Shown: piece after piece, positions 14,221 through 25,295 of the stretch
How positions within the stretch are numbered: the stretch's first letter is position 1
Layout of the letters: the number at the start of each line of letters is the position of its first letter
Source: Cylindrodendrum hubeiense
Taxonomy: Eukaryota > Ascomycota > Sordariomycetes > Hypocreales > Nectriaceae
Assembly (NCBI GenBank): GCA_014621425.1
Contig: JAANBB010000331.1
Location: 1 to 46,082, forward strand
Length of the DNA stretch: 46,082 nt
Direction of reading: 5' to 3'
Made by a program: the position numbers and the translations under genes
Notes under the pieces: model-generated
Databases searched by the model: none
Told to the model about the DNA's origin: nothing
Seen by the model: the letters and a program-made list of their open reading frames with translations, nothing else

Positions 14221-14748
14221 GTTTGGAGGGTTTAATTGTTTGAGGGATACCTGGAGGGGAGAGTACCCTTTCTCCAAGACTGCTTTTTGATATCACGGTG
14301 CTAAATAATACCACGTTTGTCTTACGACTACAAAATTTGCTCCAATATTTTGTACGTGATTGGTAATGTGATGGTCATGTTATGTATGTGAGTTACTGCT
14401 TGTGGGACATGTTTTGATTAACGTTGGCGATAAGTCAATGGGCCTCCCCCTCGCCGGGCCCGCCTTTTCAGTTAGGTTTAGCGCACCTTCCTATGTTAAT
14501 TCATTTAGAACTTGATTTCGAGGAGAGCGATTCAGAGATAACCTCACGCCAACTTGGACATAGTGATGATATACAAGTTATGATATCTTGGTGCTAACAA
14601 ATGCTAACTAACATGACCGATTATTACTACATTAATATACCCGAGCTATCCAAAACCAATGACAAAGAAAAGATACTTCAGAGAGCGTATACAAACATTT
14701 CACAACTAATCGTTACACCTTCACACACAATTCATCCAGATCAAATCA
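14221..14748. other. convergent 3' intergenic region
   Basis: 528 bases between the ends of the Ppo-type gene (plus) and the NACHT gene (minus). It is AT-rich and would carry both polyadenylation regions. No gene seen. Confidence 0.6.
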
Positions 14749-17700
14749 TCAATACACCAACCACCGCTCACTAGCAGCGTGGATGACATCGAATCCAATA
14801 GTTTTCGTTACAGGGAGCTTGCAAACAGCTCCCTTGAACACCACCGCGTCACTGACCTCTCCCTTGAGCTTCCAGTCTCGGGGAGCAAGGTACTTGCCGT
14901 CCAGAGTCTTGTCGCTGCCGCTGCTCACCCACTGGTCGAAGGTCGGCACCTCAAGCTGCAGACCCTTCTTGAGGCGGCTGTACAGGTCGCTGATCTCGCC
15001 CAGAGACTTGGTCCACTGGCCGTTCATCTGGTGATGGGCCGCCTTCAGAAGCTCAAGATGCAGTCTGGCCTCGCCGGTGAGACGCGTACGGTCCGGGTAG
15101 TAGCCCTTGCCGTCGGGCTTCTGGCACACGGAGCTGATCTCGCGCAGAACAGCCTCGTGGACAGCCATGGCGTTGGATGGCCGCTTGTTCGAGGCGTAGA
15201 GACTGGCGAGAAGTCGAGAAACCTCCAGAGTCTCGAGGTCGAGACGGCTACGACCACGTCTCAAGTTGTAAGACAGAAGCTCGGCCGTATCGATGGCTTC
15301 CCTAATATGTCCATGGGCGTATTGTGCGTGCACCAGCATCTTGCCAATGTTGAGCACAACTTCGGGTGACCAGCCGCGAGTCTTCTGCACGGCCTCGCGA
15401 GATCGCCAAAGACGTGCGAGAAGGTGCTCCAGCTCGCCGAAGTTGTTCTGGACGCCCAGAAGGCGGATCAGACCGGCAACATCGGCGAAGCGCAGGCTGA
15501 TGATGTCGATGTCCGCCGCGCGGAAGGCCGCCAGGACGTTGGTCATGATCAGGCGCGAAGTGCCCAGCATGGCCTTGTGAAGCTCCGCCTCCTTGGACTC
15601 TCTCGGGTGTCGCACGTCGATGCCCGCCATGAGCTCGGCCAGCTTGTAGCCGAGCTGGATACAGCTGCGGCGGTGGTAGAGCTTCTGCTCGCTGGCGAAG
15701 TAGTAGACACACAGGGCAACCTCGTGGGCCGTGTGGAAGTCGCCCTTCTCCAGCAAGTGCTTCACGCGATCGTTACCAGCCTTGCAGGCGAGGGCTGCAA
15801 AGTCTATAGAGGTTGCACCGCGATCCTTGTTGAGCTCGAGAAGAAGAGACACGTAGAAGAAGTGGATGTGCTTGTCGCTGGTCTGCTTGAAGAAGACGCC
15901 ATACTTCTTCTTGAACAGGGCGAAGAGCTTGAGATCGAGCGTGGTGATGAGATGGTGACGCTTGGTCTCCTCCCAGAAGCAGCGGAGCTTGGCACCGCAC
16001 TCCATGATGATCTCGATGTTCTCCTCGTACGTAATAACACGAGTGTACTCCTCGTACAGCACCGATTCGAAGATGATGTTGGCCATGATCTCCGTGTACG
16101 AGGTGATGCACTCTTCTCCGTAAAGAACCTGCTCGAACGCAATCAGGAACACAAAGACGACCTTGCTGACGTGCTTGTCCAACTTCAGCGTGATGTCGGT
16201 CGACGGCATATCTCCTCGGAAGACGATGAGATGGCGGAACTGGCGGAGCAGCTCGTGGCCCTCCTTGGTCAAGCCGACATGGACGTAGATGGAAGCCAGG
16301 GTGATGGCAGCGGTGAAGAGGTTCACAGTCACCGTCAGCGTGGTGATAATCTCCGTGACGGAGACCTGCAGGAGGTGAATGATGTGGTGGTGAGCCTCCT
16401 TCGTGCCAACCTTCTGGTACAAGATGATGATATCACGGAGGACAATGAGCGTCGATTCATGCCAGCAGCCAAACTCGATCTTGAGCTGCTCGTACGTCTC
16501 GATGCAGATCTCAATGGCGCGGTCGAGAGGAATCTTCTTCTTGCCAGGCTTACCCTTGGTGATGATTTGGACGTACATCTTGGACAACCTCTTCTTCACA
16601 GTGTGCACCGTCCTCTCGGTGACCGTAGTAGTAGTCGTCTTCGTAGTCACAGTCCTCGTGATGACCTCCTCGTAAATCGTGACAGATTCGTGGTGGTGGT
16701 CCTCATGCTTTTCACACATTTCGGCGAGCGCGATCAGTGCCAAGATGAAGAGCTCGGAGTCGCCACCGCAGATGACAGTCACAACCTCCTTGTACTGGAC
16801 ACAGATGTCGTAAAGAACCTTGAACTCGACGTTGCAGTGGAACTCCAACACGTAGACGTACTTCTCGTAGAGCTCGATGATGATGTCGTTGGTAAGATTG
16901 CAATCTCCATGGTGGTGAATGACAGTGTCCCAGAGGATGACGCAGATCTCACGCAACTCGATCCACATCTTGCGGTGGTGGTAGTGACGACAGAGGAACA
17001 TGGCAGCCTCGAACGCGCCGTGGTGGCAGTGGTTGATTCCCTTGTTGAGAATAGTGACAATCTCAAGATAATAATCGTAGGCATCCTTGCGGCCCAGCAT
17101 GTGGCAGTGGCCTCCCAGCTTGTACAGCATCTTGATAGTCAAGTTATGGTAGTGGCCAAGGTGCTTGCGGTACCGGCCCAAAATCTCGATGTAGATCTCA
17201 ATCACCTTCTCGTGGCGGTGGTGCTCCTCGTAGAAGTTGACGAGAACGATGATGGCCTCATCCAAGTGGGCGTCCTCGAGGTCGCACGAGGCGAGGCAAG
17301 CATAGTAGATGCGCAGGTAGATTTGCTCAGCCTTCTCAAAGTAACCCTGGCGGTGGTGGCAGTGAGCGAGGCGACGAGCGACGAGGATGCACTCCTTGAC
17401 CCAGTGCTCGCAAAGGGTGATCTTGACATCGGCAGTCAGAATGGCCCTCCAGGTGATCTCCAAAGTCCTCGTGATGATGACCTCAGCTTTTCCCCAGTTA
17501 CCGCTCTTGATGTATATGGCGATCAAGGCCATGCAAGAAGAGAAGAAAGCGTGGTCAACCTTGGTCTTCTTGCAGCGGGTGAAGTGTCTCTCGAAGATCT
17601 CCTTGACAACCGTCTCAGTGACCTCCGTGGTAGTGGTGGTCGTGGTCTTCTCCGTCACAGTAGTCTCAGTGATCTCTTCCACAACCTCGGTGATGATGAT

Positions 17701-20700
17701 GGTGGTTGATTCAGCTTCCTCGTCATCTTCCTTACCGTGGTCCTTGAACCAACCATGGATCTTGATCAGGATAGAAATGGTAATGTTCAACAGTCCGAAG
17801 GACCTGCATACAATTGCGATCTCTCTGATCAAGATGATGAGTGACTGGAACTCGCAGACGTAGTGCTCATACTCGGCCCAGAGGCAGATGAGGATGGTGG
17901 TGGCCTCCTCGATACGCTTCATTTCTCGCAGGAACACGATGTACGCCAATGCGATTTGGATCTTGGCGATGTGCACTTCGACACTGACGTTGACACGACT
18001 GATGACACAGATGCGACGCCAGAGGCTGAGGTAAAGTCTCTCGGCAAGGTAGTACTTGCCGCAGACGACGTACGAACGAGCGAGTCGAATCAGCATGGCG
18101 ATGCAAAGCTGATCAGTAATTTCGAGGTCTTCGCTAGTCTCGAAGATGAGGTCCTCGAGCTCACCGATGTTCTCCTTAGCATCTTCGCCCTTGAGGACGA
18201 TGTCCAAGTTTCCGAAGAAAGCGCCCATCTCCCTCGCTCGAGGAGATCCCTTGCCAAATCGGATGATGATGATCTGGTAGAGCTCGCGGTAGATAACCGT
18301 AGCGTGGTGCTCTTCGTGGATATCAATGTAGAACTTGGCCAAAATCTCGTACCAGCAAATCACCTCGTCACTGGAGGGGCCGTGCCTGTGCTTGCAGATC
18401 TGGATCATGAAGCGGATCATCTCTTCACGATAGGTGATGATTTCGGTCCGCTTGGTGATCACAATGGTCTCGGTCCAAGTCAGGAAAAGAGTAGTGCAGG
18501 CAGCGACAATGGTGTGGGTGCTGGACAGAATGACCTGGCCCAGTTTGACAGCGCGGTAGAAGTAACCAGCGCCGCACACGGGAGAGTCCGAGATGGTGAC
18601 ATGGACGTGACCAAGGGTGATCAAGGTCTGGAGGACGGTGATATGTTCCTTGCCGAAGCAAGTCTCTCGGACCTGGAGGGCAAGCTCGTGAAGAGCGAGA
18701 ACATCATGGCCGGAATGCTGTCGGCGCCAGCAAGACCTTTCCAGTAGACCGAACATAAGGGAGTCGGGGAAGATTTCACGGAAGCCCTTTGCGAGCTGGA
18801 CCTTGCCCTTTGAGTCGACCAGACCGGACAGTCGGAAGTGAACGATCCAGTTCCTCATGACATATCCCAAGAAGCGATTGGAGTTCAGCACAGCATCGAC
18901 GGCTGAATCCGCGAGCTCGTCGGTCAAGAGCTCCTGCTCAATGTCCAAGTTCAAGCGGGCATACAGAAGCATACGGAGAGTGAGCTGCAGATGGGCGTCA
19001 TTGGCAGAGAGCAGTGACTTCCCAAGCAGCGAGTGCATGTAGGTGCGGACGACGGGGCTGCGGAAATGCAGACGGCCGCCGCGAATAACTACCAGGTCGC
19101 CGCACTGCTGGGAGATGATCTTGGAGATGTTGACTGCAGAAGCAGCCATGGCATGCTTGTGGAGATCGGTGGACAGAAGCTCAGCAGCCTCAACGACAGT
19201 GAAGGGCTCGGAAGAGACAAGCATGAAGGAGAGGAGATGCTGCAGGATCTCGTGGTTCTTCAGGTTCAGCTGCTTCACAACCTCATGGAGGACGTGGGGG
19301 ACCTCGTGAGAGATGGACTTGGCGGCAGCGCGGAACCCATCGCACGATTGCTCCCGGTTCAGGAGGCGAGCGGCGTAAAAAGCCCAAAGGAAGCTGTGAC
19401 CAGCCTTGGCCGTCAGGTCGTCCAAGAGCTGCTCAGTGGCTGCGAAATCCATTTCACGCCAGTGGACCGACTTGGACAGAGTCTGACGGAGGTGGATTCT
19501 GATGTCATCCTGCACATGGTTCTTCGTGATTTCCAGATGCTTGGACTTATTTCCCAGCTTCGACTCGGATCGAGAGAAGTTGATGACTCGAGTGCGCGAC
19601 AACTTGGCCACGCAATCTAGGAGTTTCTTGTGGAAGACGGCGGCGCCATCGGTTTGACCAGACGTCTTATCACAGCCATCGGTCATGATGACGATGGACG
19701 AGTCGCCATGCTCTGAAGCTCGAAGGCCCTCATGGAGTGTCTTCCAAAGAGCCTTCTCGAGCTTCTCGGCGTCGTGATGCTTGGAGTCTTCTTTGAATGC
19801 TCGGACAAGCTCATTGTAGAGAATAACGTCTCCCACGCTGCGCTCAAGCAACTGGAAGAGGATACTCTTGACAAAAGCCAGGGAGGTGGCCTCCTTTGCG
19901 GAGTCGTAGGCTTCACCAATGTTAGCGTTGGAATTCGGAATATTTAGATAGGTACCCACGGAAGTTGTAAGTCAAGACGGCATAAGACTTGTGATCAAGA
20001 GGACGAGCCAGCCTCTCCTGGACCCACTCAGCGAGGACAGTCTTGCCTACGCCAGCTTCTCCAGTGATGCTGAACACCTGCTCATTGCTGTCAAAGAACT
20101 GAACCAAGCTGTCCTTGATCCAGCTGCAGGTGTCCTCAGAGCGGTCCAACTGCTCCAGCACCTCGTCGTACACGGTGTTTCTGATAGAAGGACCGAACGA
20201 AGGCTGAAGCTTCTCGTTCAACCATTTGAGACTGCTCTGAGCCCCCTTCTCACCTAGCCTGTGAACCCAGACGTTGCCACACAGAGTGTTCTTGGACTGC
20301 CAAACATCATCGATCTGACGGCCAAAGACACCATCGAAGCTAATGGTGGTGGTCTGGCCAGTTTCGAGGCCGCTGATCCTCTGGCGATAGTGGCCAGCGA
20401 TGTTGCTCACCAGCTCGACCATGTCACAGAAGATGTCTGTAGCATTCTTCTTGATTTGTGTGGGCATGTGTTCTAGATCGCGGATCTGGCCAATGCTGGA
20501 GAGTAGCAGAGCCAACTCATACAGAGCAGTAAAGGTCGGTACGAGGACTTGTGCCTGGCCATGGCCTATCTGTAGAAGGAGAACGTTAGTAAGGTAGGAT
20601 GATACAAGACAATCTAAAAATATGATGGAGAACATACCTCAAGTAGGACTTGGCAAGCGGCCAAAGCCGCACCAGCGGTGCCCCTGGATCCGGGAGCAAA

Positions 20701-21317
20701 GGAGTCAATCTTCTCTCCAAAGAGCCAGATCTGCAGCCCGAAGAATTGAGCAGTGCTGAGGACACGATCCCAAGGACTTCCCCTTCGGGGCATGTGAATG
20801 AGGCGCTCATCGGATATGAATTGGAGGTATGAACGCAGGTCCATCTGTCTGACGAAGGGCGGGTTGTAGGCAGGCAATCGGCAGATGTCTTTTAGTACCC
20901 TGTCAGTGACTTCTATGACACGGACGAAGTCCTCATTAGGTGTGACATAGCGAGTAGGCACGGTGAGAGCATCTTTGTGGCCTTCGTTGGAGTATTCGGA
21001 GGCAACCGTCGTCTTGGTCTCGCTCTCGACGTCGGAGAGCTCCTTGACGTTGACGGATACGGGGTCCGACTTTGTGATTGTGGTGTTGTTTGTCAAGCCC
21101 GGATGGGGCTCCGAAAAGCCCTTCTGGATGGTTTCCATGGCTTCTCGAGACGACGAAGCGTCTTCGGTAACGTCTGATATGAGGGAGGAAGAGTTCGAGT
21201 TCCTGCGCTTTCTCCTGACTGAGTTGGGAGAGGTCAGTATTTGAAATCAAGACATGGGCTTAGAGAGAGGCGGAAGAAAGAAGACTTACTGTTGAATGTC
21301 TTGCGCAGTCCCTGCAT
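14749..21317 (-). CDS. NACHT-type STAND protein with long TPR-like repeat domain and Thr-rich inserts
   Basis: Four exons, 21290-21317, 20638-21218, 19960-20569 and 14749-19910, encode 2,126 residues. The tiny first exon (MQGLRKTFN) is supported by a GTAAGT donor and phase. Intron 3 (49 bases) has a GCTAAC branch point. The N-terminal ~350 residues form a helical effector-like or regulatory region. The NTPase follows: Walker A GEAGVGKT at 373-380 and a Walker B-like IVIMTDGCD at 479-487. The remaining ~1,500 residues are repeated helical hairpins of TPR type (for example KAEQIYLRIYYACLASCD, RLYLSLWRRICVIS), His-rich in places. Two long Thr/Val-rich segments lie at about 17585-17715 and 16586-16680, and a weaker one at about 18420-18480. 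STAND proteins of this kind are signal-sensing switches, some active in heterokaryon incompatibility or immunity; the role here is unknown. The frame is long, unbroken and codon-biased, so the gene is probably expressed. Confidence 0.88.
16586..16690 (-). other. Thr-rich insert in the TPR-like domain (second copy)
   Basis: It encodes a Thr/Val-rich strand-like segment (VITRTVTTKTTTTTVTERTV) between two helical repeats of the STAND protein. It resembles the insert at 17585-17715. Confidence 0.7.
17585..17715 (-). other. Thr-rich insert in the TPR-like domain (first copy)
   Basis: It encodes alternating acidic and Thr-rich stretches (TETTVTEKTTTTTTTEVTET) with a run of seven threonines, in frame between helical repeats. 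The codons for Thr vary (ACC, ACT, ACG), so this is not a simple triplet expansion. Confidence 0.7.
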
Positions 21318-22847
21318 ACTCGCCTTGGGTGCCGACTCTTGGACGGAGTTATAAGGGTTTAAATGGCTGAGCAGAGGTCTGGGGACTCAGGCCTCCCAGT
21401 AGGGGGGAAAGCCGGCAATGAAATATAACTCCACTTCTTGGCAACCAGGCGGGGATAACTCAGGGACCTGCATGTAAGGAATGCGGTCCAGACGCCTGTG
21501 ATGCGCGGCAGAGCTCAGCTGTATTGCTCGTATGGCCATAACGAGCTTGGGAGGCCATGCTGCGTCGAGATAGTTGAAGCTGAGAGCTGGATGCTGTCTC
21601 ATCACGATGACCGGATTGGGCGCCAGCTGACGAGGAAGACAGCCACAGGAAGCCTGAGGGGCACTTGATTGGCAGGACAGGAGAGACTAACCCCGGAGAG
21701 TTGTATCCAAAACTATGTATCGACTGTAAGAGAGTGTTTTCAATAGTGGCGGACGCATTCCTTGATTAGATGGCGGAGCCAGTGCCACTAGACGGCCCAA
21801 GCGGGCTAGCATCCCGATAGCTGCGAGCACTATCGGAGTGGGCGTGCGGGGCCGCCTGCGGACACGCGGGCTGGACCGGTTCGTGTCCCTGTAGCCCCCA
21901 ACGACTCCCTGCGGCTCCCTGCGACTCCCTATGAGTCCCTGCAACTCCCTGTCGCAGGGGCGCTTGGCGGGGGCATGTTTCGCCGAATTTGGTTCAATAG
22001 TCTCTGTCGACACGTTTGGGGCTGGCTGGACGGGAAGACACTGGCTGAGACGGTGGAGAGCAGCAAGGAATTGTGGCACGCGGCCACTCAGCGCACTACT
22101 GCAGACGGTGCCTGGACGGAACCCACGGATGTGATGCGTGGGTGCCTCGCATGGCGGGATGGAGTTGTCTCGTTAAAGGACGACATACGCACGCTCAGGG
22201 GCTTGCATGTTACCCCGTATTCCATGCCGGTGCAGCCTGAAAGTGCACGCAGCATGGGAAGACCGGATAACCGTAGCCTCGATCGTCCCGCCTGATAATG
22301 CTCCGTGGTTCCAGCTAGCCTCACCACACCCGCCACGCGTCTTGGTGGAGCTGCCCACGCGCGCCCAGAACCGTAGCACTTGCGTAAACGGAGTATTTAG
22401 ATTAATTTGTACTCAGCGGTGCAAAAGTGAAACTATATCCGAAAAGGTTTCTGCTAATGCAGCTTGTGGACGCTCCAACACGAGAGGCGGCGTCCCTTCG
22501 CATTCGCTCTTGGTTGAGGCGGCCGCCAGTGTGAATAGTCCGAGGCATGTAAGCACAGCTGGACCATTAAAAGAAGAACTATGTCTAATGAGCACTGCAA
22601 AAGGACGATCGCTGCCCTCATGGCGCAGAGTCTAGACTTTCTAACTACACGTTTGTCCATGGCACGGCGCGCTCCGCTCGCAGCCATGGCGTGTACAGTG
22701 CAAGCCGCCCAAGATACGGCAGTCAGATAAGGCGCCAGACCTCAGACACTTGGCGCCAGCTGCCCGCCACCTGGCACATGGAAGCTCCACCAAACCGTAT
22801 CTCGACTCCGGGCGCGTTTAATCTCCTCATCTCCTCCACGACCCGGC
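21318..22847. other. intergenic region between divergent STAND and Zn2Cys6 genes
   Basis: 1.5 kb. It contains the promoters of the NACHT gene (minus) and the transcription factor (plus) and a 10-bp minisatellite at 21901-21950. The open frames here are short and without motifs. Confidence 0.5.
21901..21950. repeat. 10-bp minisatellite, five copies
   Basis: Five exact-length 10-base units ending in CTCCCT or GTCCCT lie head to tail (consensus GCGACTCCCT). The core CTCCCT is conserved in four of the five units; the other has GTCCCT. Confidence 0.8.
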
Positions 22848-24977
22848 ATGAAGAAGTCCATCGCTTGCGGCGCATGTCGTTCCTCGAAGCGAAAAGTGAA
22901 TATCTCCGCACCTCACGTGGCCACCACCGTCTCGCCGAGGACCCATCGCTAATTGACGCACTGTAGTGTATTCACGCGGGCGGGCCCCCCTGCAATCGCT
23001 GTCGGGACCGCGGCGATGAGTGCATCTTCCCCCCCAAGGGCACCTCCTTCATCTTCCGCCGGCCCCGGACTGAGCGCCATGGCCGGGACTCCGAAGGGAC
23101 AGGGCTCGCCGGAGCCATGTCCCAGCTCCACGGGCCGCGTCCGGATGACTGGCTCGAGGCGCGCACCAAGAGCCTGGCCGGCGTGGATCCATTCGAATAC
23201 CTGACCGATGAGGTCAAGAACAGCTACCTCCGCTGCTCGTACAAGTGGTCGTTTCACCACATCCCAAACCTCCTCATTGGGATCCGGGAGAAAAACTTGG
23301 ATCCTCTGCTCATATGGGCAATGCTAGCCATCACCGTTCGGTACATCTCATCGGCTCACTGTGACTCAAATTGGAATATGCCGCTGACTCCATCTAGATT
23401 TTCGCAAGCAGCCCCACCAGGCTACTCTAGCCAAGTCCAGGCGAGCAACACGTTCGCCAACCATGCCCGCACCTTGGTCCTCACTCTGGTGGACCAGCCA
23501 AATGTCCAGCGAGCCCAGGTTCTGCTCATGCTAACGGGGCATTCCTGGGGAGCTGGAGAGGGCAAGCGAGCATGGGTATTCCTTGGCATGGCCGTAAGAA
23601 TGGCTCAAGTCTTGGGCCTCTTTGAAGAGCCCCCGCCGTCTGTGTCCCGTGGCAACTTCATCGAGGCTGAGGAGAGGAGGCGAACGGCGTGGACATGCTT
23701 CCTCATGGATAGTCTCCTCAGTGGAGGCAAAGGGCGCGACAGGATGCTATCCGCGGAGAAAATGCGCATCCAGCTCCCTTGCCACTCTGATAACTTCAAT
23801 TTTGGAGAGAGCGTAGTCTGTGAGAGGTTGGATGGTTCTCAGCCCGAAAACACACCACTGGCCTCTCAGGGAAGTCTGGGAATTGTCGGACACAGCATGA
23901 GGGTTGCGGATATCTGGGGAGCCGTTGCCAAATGGGCCTGCACATCCCACGACGCCAACCAACCCCCGTGGCAACCCCAATCGGAATTCCAATACCTCCT
24001 TTCCCGGCTCGAACTGTGGAAGAAATCATTACCCAAGAGGTTGCAATATGACCTCTTCATCCTACGGGCTCACAGCGTGTCAAACCAAGGCCAGGCATAC
24101 TGCTACATGCATTGCATTTACTTCATGAGCGTCATCTTTCTCTACCGTTCGTATCTACCAGAGGTTGAAATGCAAAAGGCCAGAGTTGGAGACCGCGAAT
24201 GGGACCAATGGTCAGCGTGGTCAAGCAAGGAGCTGGTTCAAGTCGCTGAACAGGTCTGCGAGATGCTTCAAGAAATCCGAGCCTTTGGTCTCTATTTCCT
24301 GCGCGGTCTCGTTCCTTGGATTGGATTTACCATTTACACTGCTGTCGGCACTCTACTCTATTTTTATCACTTTCCGAATCCGGGGGATACCCCTGCCCAG
24401 ATTGAGTACCGTCGCGAACGCATTGTTGAGGGCTGCCTCTTCCTCAAGGATATGAGACAAGCGTGGCCAATGGCCGATACTTGGGTTTGTTTCCACCCGC
24501 GCTTCTATTCTTCCTTAAATCTGACACGTGGTTTAGCGCGAAAAGATCCAAGCGATGCAACTCTTCTACAGTAGCATCAAGGCTGAAGGCGACCAAGCCG
24601 TTACGCCAAGCGAAAGAAGAGAGATGCGCAATGCCATTATTGATTATGGCGCTCTACAGCCCGATCCTGTCCGCCAACCGGATCTTGAAAGCAACGACGA
24701 ATCTGTAAGATCCAAACTTAATGTACCCAAACTTCGTTGTCGCTTGGCTAACAAGGAGCAGATGGCTGACGTGGAGAGTGTATCTCGGTCGGATGATGTG
24801 GAATTCAACGCACAGGGGATGAACTTTCTTGCTCCTGCAGATATTGACCTTTTTGATACGAGTCTCGAATTTGGAAGCACAATGCATGCCGCATTTGCTG
24901 ATACGACACAGGGCTTTTGGGAGAGCTTTCCTGGGAGCATGGATATTCAAACTGATCTAACGGGACCACACGAATAA
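22848..24977 (+). CDS. Zn2Cys6 fungal transcription factor
   Basis: Three exons, 22848-22895, 22967-24484 and 24537-24977, encode 668 residues. Joining exon 1 to exon 2 rebuilds a perfect binuclear zinc cluster: Cys at 7, 10, 17, 25, 28 and 35 (spacing C-x2-C-x6-C-x7-C-x2-C-x6-C), with SSKRK before the third Cys. The phase match and the split cluster make this splice very secure. The middle region carries the fungal_trans (middle homology) domain, with AWVFLGMAVRMAQVLGLF and the EAEERRRTAWTCFLMD signature. Intron 2 (52 bases, donor GTTTGT) joins ADTW to REKIQAMQLFYSS, where the unspliced frame would stop early. The C-terminus is acidic and could be an activation region. The factor is nuclear. 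It lies 318 bases upstream of a GH43 xylosidase on the same strand, so a role in pentose or xylan use is plausible but not proven. Confidence 0.9.
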
Positions 24978-25115
24978 GTGAAGGGACGATGCCCACCGCT
25001 GGGCCAGTGAAATACTTGACAATATTTCAATGTATCACGATTTGAACGATTTGTAAATCATACACTCAGCTCTCTTTTGTTTGGCGCCAAGAATATTAAT
25101 GGCATGACAATGCTG

Positions 25116-25143
25116 CATCGTCATTATCACCATCGTCATTATC
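25116..25143 (+). repeat. 13-bp direct repeat upstream of the xylosidase
   Basis: CATCGTCATTATC occurs at 25116-25128 and again at 25131-25143, a spacing of 15 bases. It lies about 155 bases before the GH43 start and could be a tandem binding site. Confidence 0.6.
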
Positions 25144-25158
25144 GCACACGTCCTCTCA

Positions 25159-25236
25159 CCCCGCATGCAACCTAGTTGAATTTAGGCTAAATTGCCATGC
25201 AGGCGCGCGCCCTACTTTGATATTGAGCATATATAA
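25159..25236 (+). promoter_or_regulatory. GH43 promoter: CreA-type site, XlnR/Xyr1-type box, TATA box
   Basis: CCCCGC at 25159-25164 is the complement of GCGGGG, which fits the CreA/Cre1 repressor consensus SYGGRG. GGCTAAA at 25185-25191 fits the XlnR/Xyr1 xylanase-activator box. ATATATAA at 25229-25236 is a good TATA box 60 bases before the ATG at 25296. The order repressor site, activator box, TATA is typical of sugar-induced, glucose-repressed genes. Short motifs can occur by chance; the combination is what makes it credible. Confidence 0.55.
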
Positions 25237-25295
25237 CCACTCAACATGCTCTCGAACTATCGGGATAGCTTTTGACATTCAACTCCAGAAAGTTT

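Noticed and set aside
15424..17709. 761-codon plus-strand open frame opposite the NACHT-TPR-like gene
   Set aside because: It is an antisense shadow of a strongly codon-biased gene. Its Asp/Val/Leu-rich translation mirrors the sense codons and has no motif, while the sense strand has domains and valid splices.
25272..25295. Longer N-terminus for the GH43 xylosidase
   Set aside because: The frame extends upstream, but the first codon there is TTG, not ATG. The ATG at 25296 fits the TATA position and the family start.
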